Positions 44,414 through 53,702 are shown, counted from the first letter of the stretch. The stretch: 64,000 nt of DNA from Prorocentrum cordatum (GCA_963575745.1 CAUYUJ010007225.1:228875-292874); one strand, 5' to 3'. A program made the numbers and translations. The notes: a model not told the origin generated them from the letters alone.

Positions 44414-44619
44414 CTGTATCCTCAGGCTCCCGAGCACTCTGCGCGACCTCCTCGGCTAAACGCAAGAGTGACCCTAGGCAAGAGTGACCTCTGGTGCGCG
44501 GCCAAGGGGGGGCCCCTTGGGGGACACCACCAGGCGCGCAAGCCGCTGCTATCGCATCGCGTTCAGCGATCGGGGGGCCCCATTGAACACGCACCCAGAG
44601 ATCTGACGTCGTTTTTTTT

Positions 44620-45310
44620 CAATATGGACCCCTCAGAAGTCTCGGCCTCTTCTCCAGGACCCAAGACCGGCTTCTCTTCCAGAGTCGTCTTTCGACAGTC
44701 CCGGGCCCCGGCGAGGGCCCCTGGATGCCGAAGATTGAGAACAACCTCCGTCTCGACTTCCTGAATGCGCTGGCTCTCTGGGCACCAGAGGTCACTCCGG
44801 CGAAACGCCACTCTTGCGCCTGGCCGCTGTCCTTCCCCTCCGCGGAGTGCTCGGGGACGCCCGGGGCCTGCGCTCCTCCCGGGGCCCCGCCGGGCGGCAG
44901 GGTGCCGCCGGGGACCTCGGGGACCTCGGCGCGCCGGGGCGCCGCCGCGCCGCCGATCGAAGGCAGCGGCCTCCCAAGCTCAGGTCGGGCACGTCCCCCT
45001 ACAGGCGGACGTCGGACTAAAAACCAAGCATGGTCCAAAAGTATTCAGGCATGGCACAGACAGATTCGACACATCGTCCCCAGAGTTTATTTTTTAGAGC
45101 TATGTTTGTATATTTCGTTTGTAAAGGGACGTGCCCGACTTAATCCCAAGCCCACGGGACATCCCCGCCCCCTTCCCGGAGATCTGACACTCCGGAAAAA
45201 ATATGGAGCGACCCGGTTTTGGCCGTTTCCAGCCTCCGAGGGCTCTCGCCGGGCCTCGGGGCCGTCAGGAGAAGACTCAGGACGAAAAGTTAGCTCCTGG
45301 GAAGTGGTCC
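44620..45310. repeat. Inverted copies of a ~90 bp sequence
   Basis: The reverse complement of about 44,640-44,740 resembles the plus strand at 45,230-45,310 (shared CTCGCCGGG, GACTC-GGA-GA and TCCTGG words in the same order). They could be arms of an element about 690 bases long; divergence is high. Confidence 0.3.
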
Positions 45311-45480
45311 GGACCTCCGGGGCCTTCGCATCGAGCAACATGGGAGCGGCTGGATGTCTGGGTCCCCGCCCCCTTCACAGACGGGCCCCGCGGCGACGGT
45401 GACGCGAGGGCTCGACGGAGCCGGCCAGCCGATGCGTTGCAACCGCGTCTCAGCTTTTCGGGCTCCCTTCCACAGAAGCC

Positions 45481-45562
45481 CGAGGCGCAGTGGGTATGGG
45501 TAAGACTCTGGCCTCCAGCGAGGCCAGACTTTTATTCGTGCCCACTGCGTCTCGAGTATTGG
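45481..45562. other. Long imperfect hairpin
   Basis: The arms around 45,481-45,512 and 45,520-45,562 pair over most of their length, including CTGGCCT with AGGCCAG near the loop and GCAGTGGG with CCCACTGC near the base. No gene is recognised here. Confidence 0.55.
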
Positions 45563-45564
45563 GA

Positions 45565-46160
45565 ATCCCTTCCCCGCAACCCGAGATGTCGTGGATATCG
45601 ATAGAAAGATTGCCCGCAACGGCGTGCCCCCTCCCCCCCCCCCTCCCTGCCAGCGCACCCGTCGGAGAGCCCCTCGGCTGAGATCTGCTCAGGCCCGACC
45701 CGCGTGGCTCCTCCTGGGGGCAGGGCCCCCCAGTCGGCTCCAGGGGCACATTGGATGTCTCAGCGTGGAGCCCTGCGTCTTTTGGTGGTTTGCTCCCCCG
45801 CTCCAGTGCCCCCCGTGCCTGGCACGGCCCGCCGGCTTTGCCCAGACACGCCTGCGATCGCCAGCGCTGCCGACAAAAAAGCCAGGCGTAAAACTCGAGG
45901 GAGATAGGCCACATTACAATTTACTGGCTGGTGCCGTCAGCGAGCTCCCTGCCTTGTCAGCTTGCGGCTGCTTCCTCTCTCCTCCCCTTACTTGCCTTCT
46001 CCCCTTTCCTTTTGCTCCCTGCCTGTTGTCTCCGCCCACCCCCCCTGCCACTTGCCCGCCCGCCCCGCCAGCCCCGGCCTCCCGCCTGCGCGTTCGTCCT
46101 TCGCCGGGCAGCAACGCCTGCCCGGGAACAGCGTGACGGCGCGTAGTGCAATCGTCACGG
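45565..46160. other. No recognised gene; pyrimidine-rich tail
   Basis: C-runs near 45,630-45,645 and a CCT-rich part from 45,960 to 46,080. Frames are unrecognised. Confidence 0.3.
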
Positions 46161-46274
46161 CCTAAGATGGCCCCAACAAGGGAAGCATTACTCGGAGGAG
46201 GGCCCCCCCCCGTGGCGAAGGGGGGGCCTCGCCACAGCCCTGGCGCGGAGGGGGCGCGGACCTCTCTGGCAAGG

Positions 46275-46655
46275 TCAGGCCAGGGCCGCGGCTGCCGCTA
46301 GGGCGCCGGCCTGCTCCGCGGGGGGTGCCGGCGCTGGCGCAGGGCTCGGCTTGGCGCCGAGCTTGATGTCCTTCGGCAGCGGCAGCTGCCGCATGTAGTC
46401 CTCTGGGCCCAAGTGGGACAACGCCCATATGTTGCCGCGCCGTCTGCTCCCGACGCGCCCGAGAGGACGACGCCGACACTGCGGCAGACCTCGCTGCAAA
46501 CCTTGCGTCCGAAGCGGAGTTTGCCCTGGTGGTCGAAGCGCCCTCTCCAAGATGTAGGGCCGCGCGTCGAAGAAAGTGCGAGGCGACTTGTCGAAGCGAT
46601 GCCGATCCATTTTCGTTCTTTCGAGATCGGCGCGCGTTGGAGCACAGCAGAACAT
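46275..46655 (-). CDS. Unrecognised ORF, possibly frame-disrupted coding sequence
   Basis: The minus-strand frame begins with a plausible soluble stretch (K-M-D-R-H-R-F-D-K) and ends with L-G-P-E-D-Y-M-R-Q-L-P-L-P then an Ala/Pro tail. In the middle, a better protein-like stretch lies in another frame (G-R-F-D-H-Q-G-K-L-R-F-G-R-K), which suggests two compensating indels or short introns. I do not recognise the family. Confidence rests only on composition. Confidence 0.2.
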   Translation of the reverse strand: MFCCAPTRADLERTKMDRHRFDKSPRTFFDARPYILERALRPPGQTPLRTQGLQRGLPQCRRRPLGRVGSRRRGNIWALSHLGPEDYMRQLPLPKDIKLGAKPSPAPAPAPPAEQAGALAAAAALA

Positions 46656-46715
46656 AGTGTCGACCTCTCCCCCCCTTGCAGCGCCGTCCGCTGGAGTCTT
46701 CAGCGGCGGCTAGGC

Positions 46716-46916
46716 CAGATTGGGAGGAGGATGAGGATGAGGATGAGGATGAGGATGAGAATGGGGATGAGGAGAAGGAAAAGGAGAAGGAGGAGGAGGA
46801 GGAGAAGGAGGAGGAGGAGGAGGAGGAGGAGGAGGAGGAGGAGGAGGAGGAGGAGGGGGAGGAGGGGAGGGGAGGAGGAGGAGGAGGAGGAGGAGGAGGA
46901 GGACGAGGATCGAGGA
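46716..46916. repeat. (GAG/GAT)n purine tract
   Basis: GAGGAT then GAGGAG triplets for about 200 bases. The Ser- or Glu-rich long frames through it are artefacts. Confidence 0.95.
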
Positions 46917-46959
46917 TCAAGGGGCGTCCGCCGTCGACGCGGCCGCGGCGGGCCCACGT

Positions 46960-47115
46960 GCGCGCCCTCGGGCGCGCTCCGCCGAACACCGTCACATTGG
47001 TGCATTCCAGAGGGCGCGAGTACAGCAGCAGCTGCTGCCTCCTCTCACCACCACTCCAGGGCAGAATCTCTCTGGGGGTGGTGTGGGCCATGCCCTGAGG
47101 CCGCCACCCTGGCAT
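46960..47115 (-). pseudogene. Possible fragment of a 2-oxoglutarate/phytanoyl-CoA-type dioxygenase
   Basis: The frame includes G-W-R-P-Q-G-M-A-H-T-T, then L-P-W-S-G-G-E-R-R-Q-Q-L-L-L-Y. This recalls the second iron-binding histidine and the L-P-W...R-R...L-L-Y block of phytanoyl-CoA dioxygenase family members in dinoflagellates. Only this block is present; the H-x-D motif is not seen nearby. It may equally be chance. Confidence 0.25.
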
Positions 47116-47153
47116 GAGGCTCATGGCCTGCGCCCGCCCCCCTTGCCATGAAC

Positions 47154-48200
47154 TCAACTTCGTCGGCGACGCTCTGATCGTCGTTGCCCAGCTGCAACTC
47201 GTGGGATCAGGCCGCCATTCGATGGGATCGTGTGGTCGGGCCAGCACTGTCCAGCCTTTGGTGGTAGCCCCAGTCGCAGCCTTTTCAACACTGTTTCCCT
47301 GCTGGGTATGATACAGTATCTGCAAACATCTGCCAGCTTCGCGTGCCGCCCTCGTCCGTCACTGTTATACGAGGCCGCCAGCGCGCTTTTCCAATACCAG
47401 AACTGACCATGAACGACCGCAATATGGTGGTTGGAGTGGATCTGGATCACCCTGTCGTGCACCTCTATCATCTAGTTGTTCGGAACTGGTACTTCGTGTC
47501 CATGGTCGGCTCGATGCGTCTCATACTGCCTTCCAATATACACATCCGCTGTCATCCAGTCCACGACGCTGTATTTGCCAGGCGACTTCCAGCACTCCTG
47601 GCAGGCCCACTGTCCCCTCTTCTTGATCACGTTGTGCCCCGTTTTTGCCTCCATCTGGCGACGTCGCTTTCGAACAATGTGGCTCGGCGTTGGTGGCTTC
47701 CTCTCGTGCTTGGCCGCGTCCAGAGCTCGAAAGTGATGGCTGCCGCTCTCCTCTGAATTCTGGCAAGTCGTCTTTCCGTGTATGAAAGCTGCTGCACCTC
47801 CCGTTTGATGTTGAGGTACGCTTCTTCTGCTCCACGCTGTGCCAGTTTATCCGCTATGCCATCCCCAAGACATATATCAAGTGGCTGTGCTGCTTTGGCG
47901 GGTGACTCTCTGTCCAAGTGGGGGAAACATCTGCTCACGTGGACACCATGTTCTTTTTTCCGGGTCGTCGTAAGAGTGCTAGGCCAATTCGCTGCCACCA
48001 ACCACTCACATTGCCCTGAGGTCGGTGGTCGTACCCCTGATTCCACCCGTTCCCTTCTGCTGATAGTCCCTGTAGATTGTGATGAGGGCCCTGAGCGAGC
48101 AGGAAGGCCCAGGCGAGCGCGGCATGTTCAGCTGCTGGTGCTACTGTTCGCAGTGAACTGCGCCGTAGTAGCCTACGTTGTTCGTCTCCTCGATCTGCCC
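47154..48200 (-). mobile_element. Decayed retroelement 3' end (RNase H and Cys/His tail remnants)
   Basis: Reading the minus strand downstream, pieces in different frames resemble the end of dinoflagellate non-LTR-type polyproteins. Near 48,170-48,050 is a G-A-V-H-C-E-Q / L-N-M-P-R stretch with an I-Y-x-D strand, RNase H-like. Near 47,850 is G-D-G-I-A-D-K-L-A-Q-R-G-A-E-E-A, the usual N-E-x-A-D-x-L-A RNase H helix. At 47,620 a W-A-C-Q-E-C motif occurs, and at 47,440 H-S-N-H-H-I-A-V-V-H-G. Stop codons and frame changes between them show it is dead. The first part of the element is not present in order. Confidence 0.5.
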
Positions 48201-48225
48201 CGATCTGTCTGTGACATCAGGTAGA

Positions 48226-48755
48226 TCACTGAAACCCATTGGCGACTGTTTCACGCCTCTGACATCGGGTCGGCAACTCCCCGTCAGGTCGGTGCTCTCT
48301 GCCCCTTGCTGGGGTGAGCAGTGCGTGCCTGCGGGCCCTGCAAGTTGAGAAGTGCCGACGTATGTCGAAGCAACTCTCCCTTACTCCTTCTCCTTGATCA
48401 GGTCGGCTCCGTCGGCGGCGTGCGTCGGGAGCTTGGTCCTGAAGAAAAACTCGGAACTCATTGATTATATCTCCCAGTCTCTTCCAGTGCCCATCCACCA
48501 TGACGGTCAACTCGTCTTCAATGCAACTGCGCAGAAAAGCATCGAACCGCTGTCGTTCAGGGCGTGTGCGCTCCCATACCTGAGCTAACATCTCCTCGAT
48601 GAGTTGAGCATTCACTGATCGGCCGAAGCGACAACTGAGCATTCTGACTAGGCCCTCCCTCCCAGGATGGTCCGAATATTTTATGAGGCAGGCTACGCGC
48701 CCATCCTGCCATACTGCTGGGTCTTGAAACTGTTCGCCGCGAACATCCCATATCC
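48226..48755 (-). pseudogene. Coding-like segment of unknown family truncated by the DIRS-like element
   Basis: From 48,755 down to 48,226 the frame reads as an ordinary soluble protein (about 176 codons) with I-K-Y-S-D-H-P-G-R-E and W-K-R-L-G-D-I-I-N-E-F segments and then a stop. Its 5' side is cut exactly at the mobile-element border; the first codons of the longer open frame come from repeat B2. Joining to the far flank at 55,499 meets a stop soon after, so it was probably already decayed. It may belong to the retroelement remnant at 47,154-48,200 or be independent. Confidence 0.35.
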
Positions 48756-48953
48756 ATGATCCCGCAACATACCGTGCCAGGACGTGCATGGGCGAAGCCA
48801 CAAGATGTACAAAAGAGATCTTTTGGCAGCACAGTGCACAATGTTACTGAGCTCTCCGCCTGGGCACGCTACGAGGCAGACAGTGCACATCAGCAGTCCA
48901 GTGGCGACGGGTTACGGGATCGTGAGAAATACTCGAGCAATCAATCGCTCCCA
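48756..48953 (-). repeat. Split direct repeat B2 (3' end of the element)
   Basis: 198 bases, identical to B1 (49,110-49,307) except at two positions. On the minus strand it ends in GGGATCAT, the outer border of the element. Confidence 0.95.
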
Positions 48954-48970
48954 GCCGGAGAGGTTAGTTC

Positions 48971-49023
48971 CGCTTTAGCGAGAGTTGTGAAACAACTGAG
49001 AAGCAACCCTGCTCTACAGGGTT
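48971..49023. other. Three consecutive hairpins between A2 and B2
   Basis: Short perfect stems follow one another: CGC-TTTA-GCG (48,971-48,980), AGTTGT-GAA-ACAACT (48,983-48,997) and AACCCTG-CTCTA-CAGGGTT (49,005-49,023). They lie in the only unique part of the 3' repeat region. They could form an RNA structure for 3'-end formation or priming; it does not fit a tRNA. Confidence 0.7.
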
Positions 49024-49042
49024 GAGGGTGGCAGTGGGCGGG

Positions 49043-49110
49043 AGACTTGAGCCGTAACAACATGATACGGCACTCCCTTCCAGCTTTATCATAGCTCGTG
49101 AACTTTACAA
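49043..49110 (-). repeat. Split direct repeat A2
   Basis: 68 bases identical to A1 (55,431-55,498). It abuts B1, sharing one base at 49,110. Confidence 0.95.
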
Positions 49111-49307
49111 TGATCCCGCAACATACCGTGCCAGGACGTGCATGGGCGAAGCCACAAGATGTACAAAAGAGATCTTTTGGCAGCACAGTGCACAATGTTA
49201 CTGAGCTCTCCGCCTGGGCACGCTACGAGGCAGACAGTACACATCAGCAGTCCAGTGGCGACGAGTTACGGGATCGTGAGAAATACTCGAGCAATCAATC
49301 GCTCCCA
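49110..49307 (-). repeat. Split direct repeat B1
   Basis: 198 bases; partner of B2 at an offset of exactly 354 bases. The pol frame ends (49,338) 31 bases before it. Confidence 0.95.
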
Positions 49308-49337
49308 TACCCACATACACGTGTGCCCTACGAAGTG

Positions 49338-52300
49338 CTAATTATCTTTATCTAGCGCGAAAAAATGAGGTTCGAGGCTAAGCATATATTGACTTGTTAA
49401 ATGAGCGACCAGGGAGCGTGCTAAAAAGTTACAGAGGGGGGCGGGATAGGCCTGAGCCCTTCTAGTGCGGAAGTTACCGTTGGCGTCCTTACCCATGAGC
49501 TGTATATGCCTATGTCCACTAGCAGAGCAGCGTCCCCCTGTCCCAGAACATCTTTTGAAATCAAACAGTGAGTTGCAGTTGATGACCAGGAAGCCTGTAG
49601 GTTTTTTCCACTGGGTTCCGTACTGACAATAATGCGCCTCGAGCAAACGAGCCCCAAATTTGCGTATGAGATAACTGACATGCTTGGTAATCCAGATCCT
49701 GGACGAGAACGGGTTCTCGAGCACCACAGGGACCCCGAGGGAGGCCAGCTGACAGATAATGCGGAAGGTGACGACCCATAGCCTGTTGCCTAGCTGGACC
49801 CTGTCGTGATCCTTTTGGGAAAGATTTGGGAGGCCCCAGAGGTGGTCTTGATCGTCCCGAAGGGGTCCAGGTCCCTGACCGTCATTTTTTCGGGCCCTGG
49901 TCCAGGTCTGACAAGGGAGAGCAGCTAGCAGGGCCACAGCCCTGCCTGTCCTGAAGTCCTTGACAAGCCTGCGTCTGTTGGCGGTCGTCAAGATGTCTGC
50001 GCCGGGACCGTCAATCACATCCCAAGCTTCCGCTTCGATCCCCTGGGCTGCGACAGCCCATGAGAAGCCAGCTTCACCAGAGAAGAGTTCGACGATCTTC
50101 TGACCTTGGAAGATGGCACGGCACGGGCGAACTGCGGCATACTTGACCGGAGCTGAGCCTCGAGGTCGGCCAGGCATGCTGCCGCGCGGCTCTGTGTCGC
50201 CTCTGAGACCAGCTTCTCCTGGAGCTGCAGCCTGCCGTGCGCCTCGTATCGTCGAACTGAGCGATCGTCCCTCCAGCGGCCTCTGTCCTTCACCTCTGCC
50301 TTCGAGCGAAGACGGTTGAGGATGTCGTGCGAGGGGCCGCCGTGACGAAGTTGATACAGGTCGGGCTTGATGGCCGCCAGACCTGCGGTCCTTGCAGCTG
50401 TCCTGAAACTCTCGTTGAAGCTCCGGTAATCGAAGTCGAACAGTGCTGGCCCTGCAGCCGCGGCCCGGTGCGCGTCCAGAAGGTATCCGAGGAACGGCAG
50501 CGCCGACGAGTCCAACAGCAGCGTCTCGTCGTATAGGCCAACTTTGCTGGGCTGACCTCGCTCCGCACGGTGAAGGTGGATCGCGTAGTAAGGGCTGCCT
50601 TGGGTCGGCACGAGCACGTCCGACAACTGAAGCGAGAGGAGCTCGATCGGCCTCAAGTATGCCGAGAACATGAGCATCACCGCCAGCGCCATGCCGCCGA
50701 GGCCCATGCCGACGAGCTCCACCGCTATGAGGGCTGCGAACGCCAGCGGCAGAGGCGGCCTGGTCCTGCCGGGGTCCAGCCTGTTGAAGCCCTGCAGCGC
50801 CTTTTTGGTCCTCACGAGCTTGTCGGGGCCCTTCTTGGAGAAGGAGGGGCGAAGCTTGACCCAGGCCGCGTAGGTGCCCGTCGCCTCGCCGATGTCCGCG
50901 CCGTCGATCCACAGCTGGTTCAGGTAGTCCACCAGCGCGCAGTCCACCAGCTTGGCGGAGGTGAGCTTGAGGCCCCTGGCCGAGACCCAGCTCTCGAAGT
51001 CCGCGACCCTCTTGACGTACATGGCGTGTGTCCGCTCCGTGACGGCGTTCGCCTCCAGGAACGTCTCGACCTGCGTCTCTGGCGAGCGTGACGCAAGGAT
51101 GCCGATCGAGCCGACCATCTCGCGCCTGAGATGCGCCCGAGCGTGCTTGTTGGGCGCACCCCGAGCGAGCCGCTGCTTCTCCTGCGTCCCCAGCGTGCGA
51201 GCTCGCCGCGCGGCTGAGGCCGTCGTAGCCCGAGCGGGCGGCCTCACCTGCGCGGCCCGCAGGCCTCGACCCCGAGGGCGAGGGGCTCGCACATGGGACG
51301 GGATGGGGCAGTCCTGGAGGAGGACGAAAGGCGGCTGGTCGCTCAGTCGCACCTGAGGCCGCGGCAGAGGCTGCGTTCCCTGAGGGAGAAGGCCCCTGAC
51401 CATGTTTGAGCCTAAGGTGCTCCCACAAACGAGACCCCTTGTCCACGGGATTCCGCTCTGAGGGTATCCAGCGATGGTGTATGCGAGCGGAAGTGGCAAG
51501 CTCCAAAGCACAGAGTCTCCTACAGCAGACCAGACGCGTGAAGTTCTTCATGCGGCCCTTCTCTTGTCCCAAGACATTGCCCAGATTGTCTCCAAGATGC
51601 AGGTGGTGAGAGCGGAAACCTCCTGAAGACCTCAGAGTATGCTTAACGCCAGAGACCGTAGCACGAGACTCCAGATCCCCAATACCCTCCTTGAACACAA
51701 AGGGCGCCGCGTAGCTAGTCTTCCACATGGAGTCCTGCAGGAGGCCCTCGGGGATCTCTTTGAAGAGGTAGTTGGGCTCGTAGGGGGAGGGCTCGAAGCG
51801 GTCGACGATGGGCTTCACCGTCTCGAGGTCCTGGAACGGGTCGAGGGTCCCCAGAGCGGCACGGCGCGGCGCGGCTGACGGCACGGCACAGCGATATCGA
51901 AACCTTTCTCGAGCACCCCCTGCCTCCATCACATCTGAGACATTCCAGAGGGACTTGCCCACGGCGTACCCGGACAGCGAGGCATCTGTAGCTTTTACCT
52001 GCGAAGTCCACGGCATCCTGAGGTCCGCCCAAGCGAGCGGCAGCAACACAGATATCCACTTACACTCCAGCGCGGCTGAATGCCAGAGACGCCTCTTGCG
52101 GCTCCAGTTCTCGTGCATGAACTGATACAGGGCATTAGGCAATGAGAACATGGAGCGGGTGAGGAGGAAGATCGGCGTGACGTATCCGAGAGCCTTACTA
52201 ATTTGCCAGCCCGTGATGTGTGGCCTTCTCCTGAGATGGGTGAACGCTGCGACGGCCTTCTCAAGCCGATGAGGGATCGGAAAGACCCCCCCTCGTTTTC

Positions 52301-53702
52301 CATCAACCAGGTAGCCCAGGGACTCGAAAAAGGTTGTAACCTCCACCTCCTCGTGTACCTGGAAGCCCACACGTCTGAGCTGCTCGACTGCCAACCTCTT
52401 AACATTACTGACGGAGTCTTTGTCTGTGCCCATGACTATCAAGTTGTCGCAGTAGGGGAGGACCACGGGGACCTTACATGACAAGTCCGGAGTTGGGGCA
52501 TCTTCTTCGAGGAGTCGGTCTGAGCCGAGTCGGGTACCCAGTAGAACCTGATGTGAGTGAGCCCGTTGTGCGAACCAGAAAGCCCAGGACCAGCCCTGAG
52601 GACAGACCCGCATGACAGGATAAACACGACCAGGAAGGCCATCCCCAAGTGACTCATGTCCCGGAAGAGCGCCCCACGATATGACGTTGGCAGTACTAAC
52701 TGTTGGCAGGCCAAAGTACTTGCGGAGCCAGTGCGGCAGCACGAGCCAGTAGAAAAAAATGCTGACATCCGATAGAGCGCCGTACAAAACTTGGCCTTGT
52801 GGAACCTGCAGACGAGAGAGGACAGCTCCCGTTGCGATCCTCATCCGAGGTGGCGCTCTGAACCTGCGGTTCGGACTTCTACAATCCAACACCATGCGCA
52901 GAGCAACGCCCTTCTTATCGACAAAGAATGGAGTGATGTGATCTTCGACCTCAAACGAAAACTCAACGATACCCGCGTGATACAAGTCTTTCACAAAACC
53001 TTCGTATGCAATCTGATCAGCTCGCAAGACCTCATCGAAGTAGGGGGTGACGTGAGGAGAGGTCTCGATCACTTCCCCCCACTCCTGTGGGGACTTAAGC
53101 ATGCGGTCGACCCCCTCGATTAAAACCTGACGCCCCTCCTGGTCAAGGACATCCTCGAGCCTGGGCGCCCTCGCGCCCGACTGAGGAAGAGACACGGGGG
53201 CAGTGCGAAAGGGTCGGACGCGACTCGCAACCTCCTCCGAAGCGTAGGAGAGGTCTGTGCGCATGACCTCACGGAAGGCGTCATGCGGAAAAGGTACAGG
53301 TTTGCCGCTGCCAGGCACAGAAGCTAGCTTGCTCAGTACCTGATGGTGAGCCTCCTCCTGCGCCAGGTTGGGAGCGAGGTCCGTGGAGCCGACCCCGTAC
53401 AACTCATTGAGGGCACTGCACACCGTTGTCGCTTCGAGGGCACGTCGCTCTCGGCGCTGGAGGGCTCGATCAGAAGCCAAAACTTGCTCAGGCACATCAC
53501 GCCTAGCATCAACTGGAGGCAAGGGAAAAAGATCGCGAGGTCGATCCCCCGCGACCGCCTGGCCGTGTCGATGGGCATGGAAGGGTCCGAGCTCTTGTGG
53601 TGCACGAGCGTGGTGGAGCTGCTGCTGTAAGACGCCACCGCCGCGCAGGCCTGGAAGATCTCCTGGGAGGCGGCCACTCTGCCCAGGAGGGAGGGGGCTC
53701 AT
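49338..53702 (-). CDS. Pol polyprotein: reverse transcriptase, RNase H, DNA-methyltransferase-like domain
   Basis: The frame is open from 54,110, but the credible start is the ATG at 53,702, which overlaps the gag stop as ATGA; this gives 1,454 residues. Reverse transcriptase: L-R-M-V-L-D-C-R near 52,900, L-S-D-V-S-I-F-F-Y at about 52,775, P-Q-G-W-S-W at 52,601, and the catalytic box P-Y-C-D-N at 52,454 (Asn replaces the second Asp). RNase H: A-T-D-A-S at 51,992, L-G-D-N-L near 51,590, and S-E-R-N-P-V-D at 51,460. From about 51,400 to 50,150 the frame is an Arg/Gly/Ala-rich linker overlying the recombinase ORF. The C-terminal domain (from about 50,110) has L-F-S-G-E-A-G, then L-P-C-Q-T-W with the Cys codon at 49,913, and V-L-E-N-P. 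That resembles the S-adenosylmethionine, P-C and E-N motifs of cytosine-5 methyltransferases rather than the D-P-P-Y-type adenine methylases named in some DIRS elements. Confidence 0.85.
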   Translation of the reverse strand: MSPLPPGQSGRLPGDLPGLRGGGVLQQQLHHARAPQELGPFHAHRHGQAVAGDRPRDLFPLPPVDARRDVPEQVLASDRALQRRERRALEATTVCSALNELYGVGSTDLAPNLAQEEAHHQVLSKLASVPGSGKPVPFPHDAFREVMRTDLSYASEEVASRVRPFRTAPVSLPQSGARAPRLEDVLDQEGRQVLIEGVDRMLKSPQEWGEVIETSPHVTPYFDEVLRADQIAYEGFVKDLYHAGIVEFSFEVEDHITPFFVDKKGVALRMVLDCRSPNRRFRAPPRMRIATGAVLSRLQVPQGQVLYGALSDVSIFFYWLVLPHWLRKYFGLPTVSTANVISWGALPGHESLGDGLPGRVYPVMRVCPQGWSWAFWFAQRAHSHQVLLGTRLGSDRLLEEDAPTPDLSCKVPVVLPYCDNLIVMGTDKDSVSNVKRLAVEQLRRVGFQVHEEVEVTTFFESLGYLVDGKRGGVFPIPHRLEKAVAAFTHLRRRPHITGWQISKALGYVTPIFLLTRSMFSLPNALYQFMHENWSRKRRLWHSAALECKWISVLLPLAWADLRMPWTSQVKATDASLSGYAVGKSLWNVSDVMEAGGARERFRYRCAVPSAAPRRAALGTLDPFQDLETVKPIVDRFEPSPYEPNYLFKEIPEGLLQDSMWKTSYAAPFVFKEGIGDLESRATVSGVKHTLRSSGGFRSHHLHLGDNLGNVLGQEKGRMKNFTRLVCCRRLCALELATSARIHHRWIPSERNPVDKGSRLWEHLRLKHGQGPSPSGNAASAAASGATERPAAFRPPPGLPHPVPCASPSPSGSRPAGRAGEAARSGYDGLSRAASSHAGDAGEAAARSGCAQQARSGASQARDGRLDRHPCVTLARDAGRDVPGGERRHGADTRHVRQEGRGLRELGLGQGPQAHLRQAGGLRAGGLPEPAVDRRRGHRRGDGHLRGLGQASPLLLQEGPRQAREDQKGAAGLQQAGPRQDQAASAAGVRSPHSGGARRHGPRRHGAGGDAHVLGILEADRAPLASVVGRARADPRQPLLRDPPSPCGARSAQQSWPIRRDAAVGLVGAAVPRIPSGRAPGRGCRASTVRLRLPELQREFQDSCKDRRSGGHQARPVSTSSRRPLARHPQPSSLEGRGEGQRPLEGRSLSSTIRGARQAAAPGEAGLRGDTEPRGSMPGRPRGSAPVKYAAVRPCRAIFQGQKIVELFSGEAGFSWAVAAQGIEAEAWDVIDGPGADILTTANRRRLVKDFRTGRAVALLAALPCQTWTRARKNDGQGPGPLRDDQDHLWGLPNLSQKDHDRVQLGNRLWVVTFRIICQLASLGVPVVLENPFSSRIWITKHVSYLIRKFGARLLEAHYCQYGTQWKKPTGFLVINCNSLFDFKRCSGTGGRCSASGHRHIQLMGKDANGNFRTRRAQAYPAPLCNFLARSLVAHLTSQYMLSLEPHFFALDKDN
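50015..51511 (-). CDS. Tyrosine recombinase (YR), +1 frame inside pol
   Basis: A 498-codon frame, shifted +1 relative to pol. An N-terminal SAM-like arm (about residues 145-225) precedes the catalytic domain. Candidate catalytic residues are Arg287 in A-Y-L-R-P-I-E, the L-R-H at 388-390 within Y-Q-L-R-H-G-G, Trp413 in G-R-W-R and Tyr422 after V-R-R. The usual H-x-x-R histidine is a Tyr (Y-Q-L-R), as is common in DIRS recombinases. The N-terminal ~35 residues overlie the RNase H end, so the real start may be a later Met (residue 132). It would cut and join DNA to insert the circular cDNA, explaining the lack of target duplication. Access to this frame could be by +1 shift, internal initiation or a spliced RNA; the sequence does not tell. 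Confidence 0.85.
   Translation of the reverse strand: MLWSLPLPLAYTIAGYPQSGIPWTRGLVCGSTLGSNMVRGLLPQGTQPLPRPQVRLSDQPPFVLLQDCPIPSHVRAPRPRGRGLRAAQVRPPARATTASAARRARTLGTQEKQRLARGAPNKHARAHLRREMVGSIGILASRSPETQVETFLEANAVTERTHAMYVKRVADFESWVSARGLKLTSAKLVDCALVDYLNQLWIDGADIGEATGTYAAWVKLRPSFSKKGPDKLVRTKKALQGFNRLDPGRTRPPLPLAFAALIAVELVGMGLGGMALAVMLMFSAYLRPIELLSLQLSDVLVPTQGSPYYAIHLHRAERGQPSKVGLYDETLLLDSSALPFLGYLLDAHRAAAAGPALFDFDYRSFNESFRTAARTAGLAAIKPDLYQLRHGGPSHDILNRLRSKAEVKDRGRWRDDRSVRRYEAHGRLQLQEKLVSEATQSRAAACLADLEAQLRSSMPQFARAVPSSKVRRSSNSSLVKLASHGLSQPRGSKRKLGM

Noticed and set aside
46162-47325. 387-codon minus-strand ORF as one gene
   Set aside because: It runs through a long purine/pyrimidine tract; only a short block near 46,960-47,115 looks like protein.
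48971-49023. tRNA-like cloverleaf
   Set aside because: Stems are consecutive rather than enclosed by an acceptor stem, and no GGTTCGA-type T arm is present.
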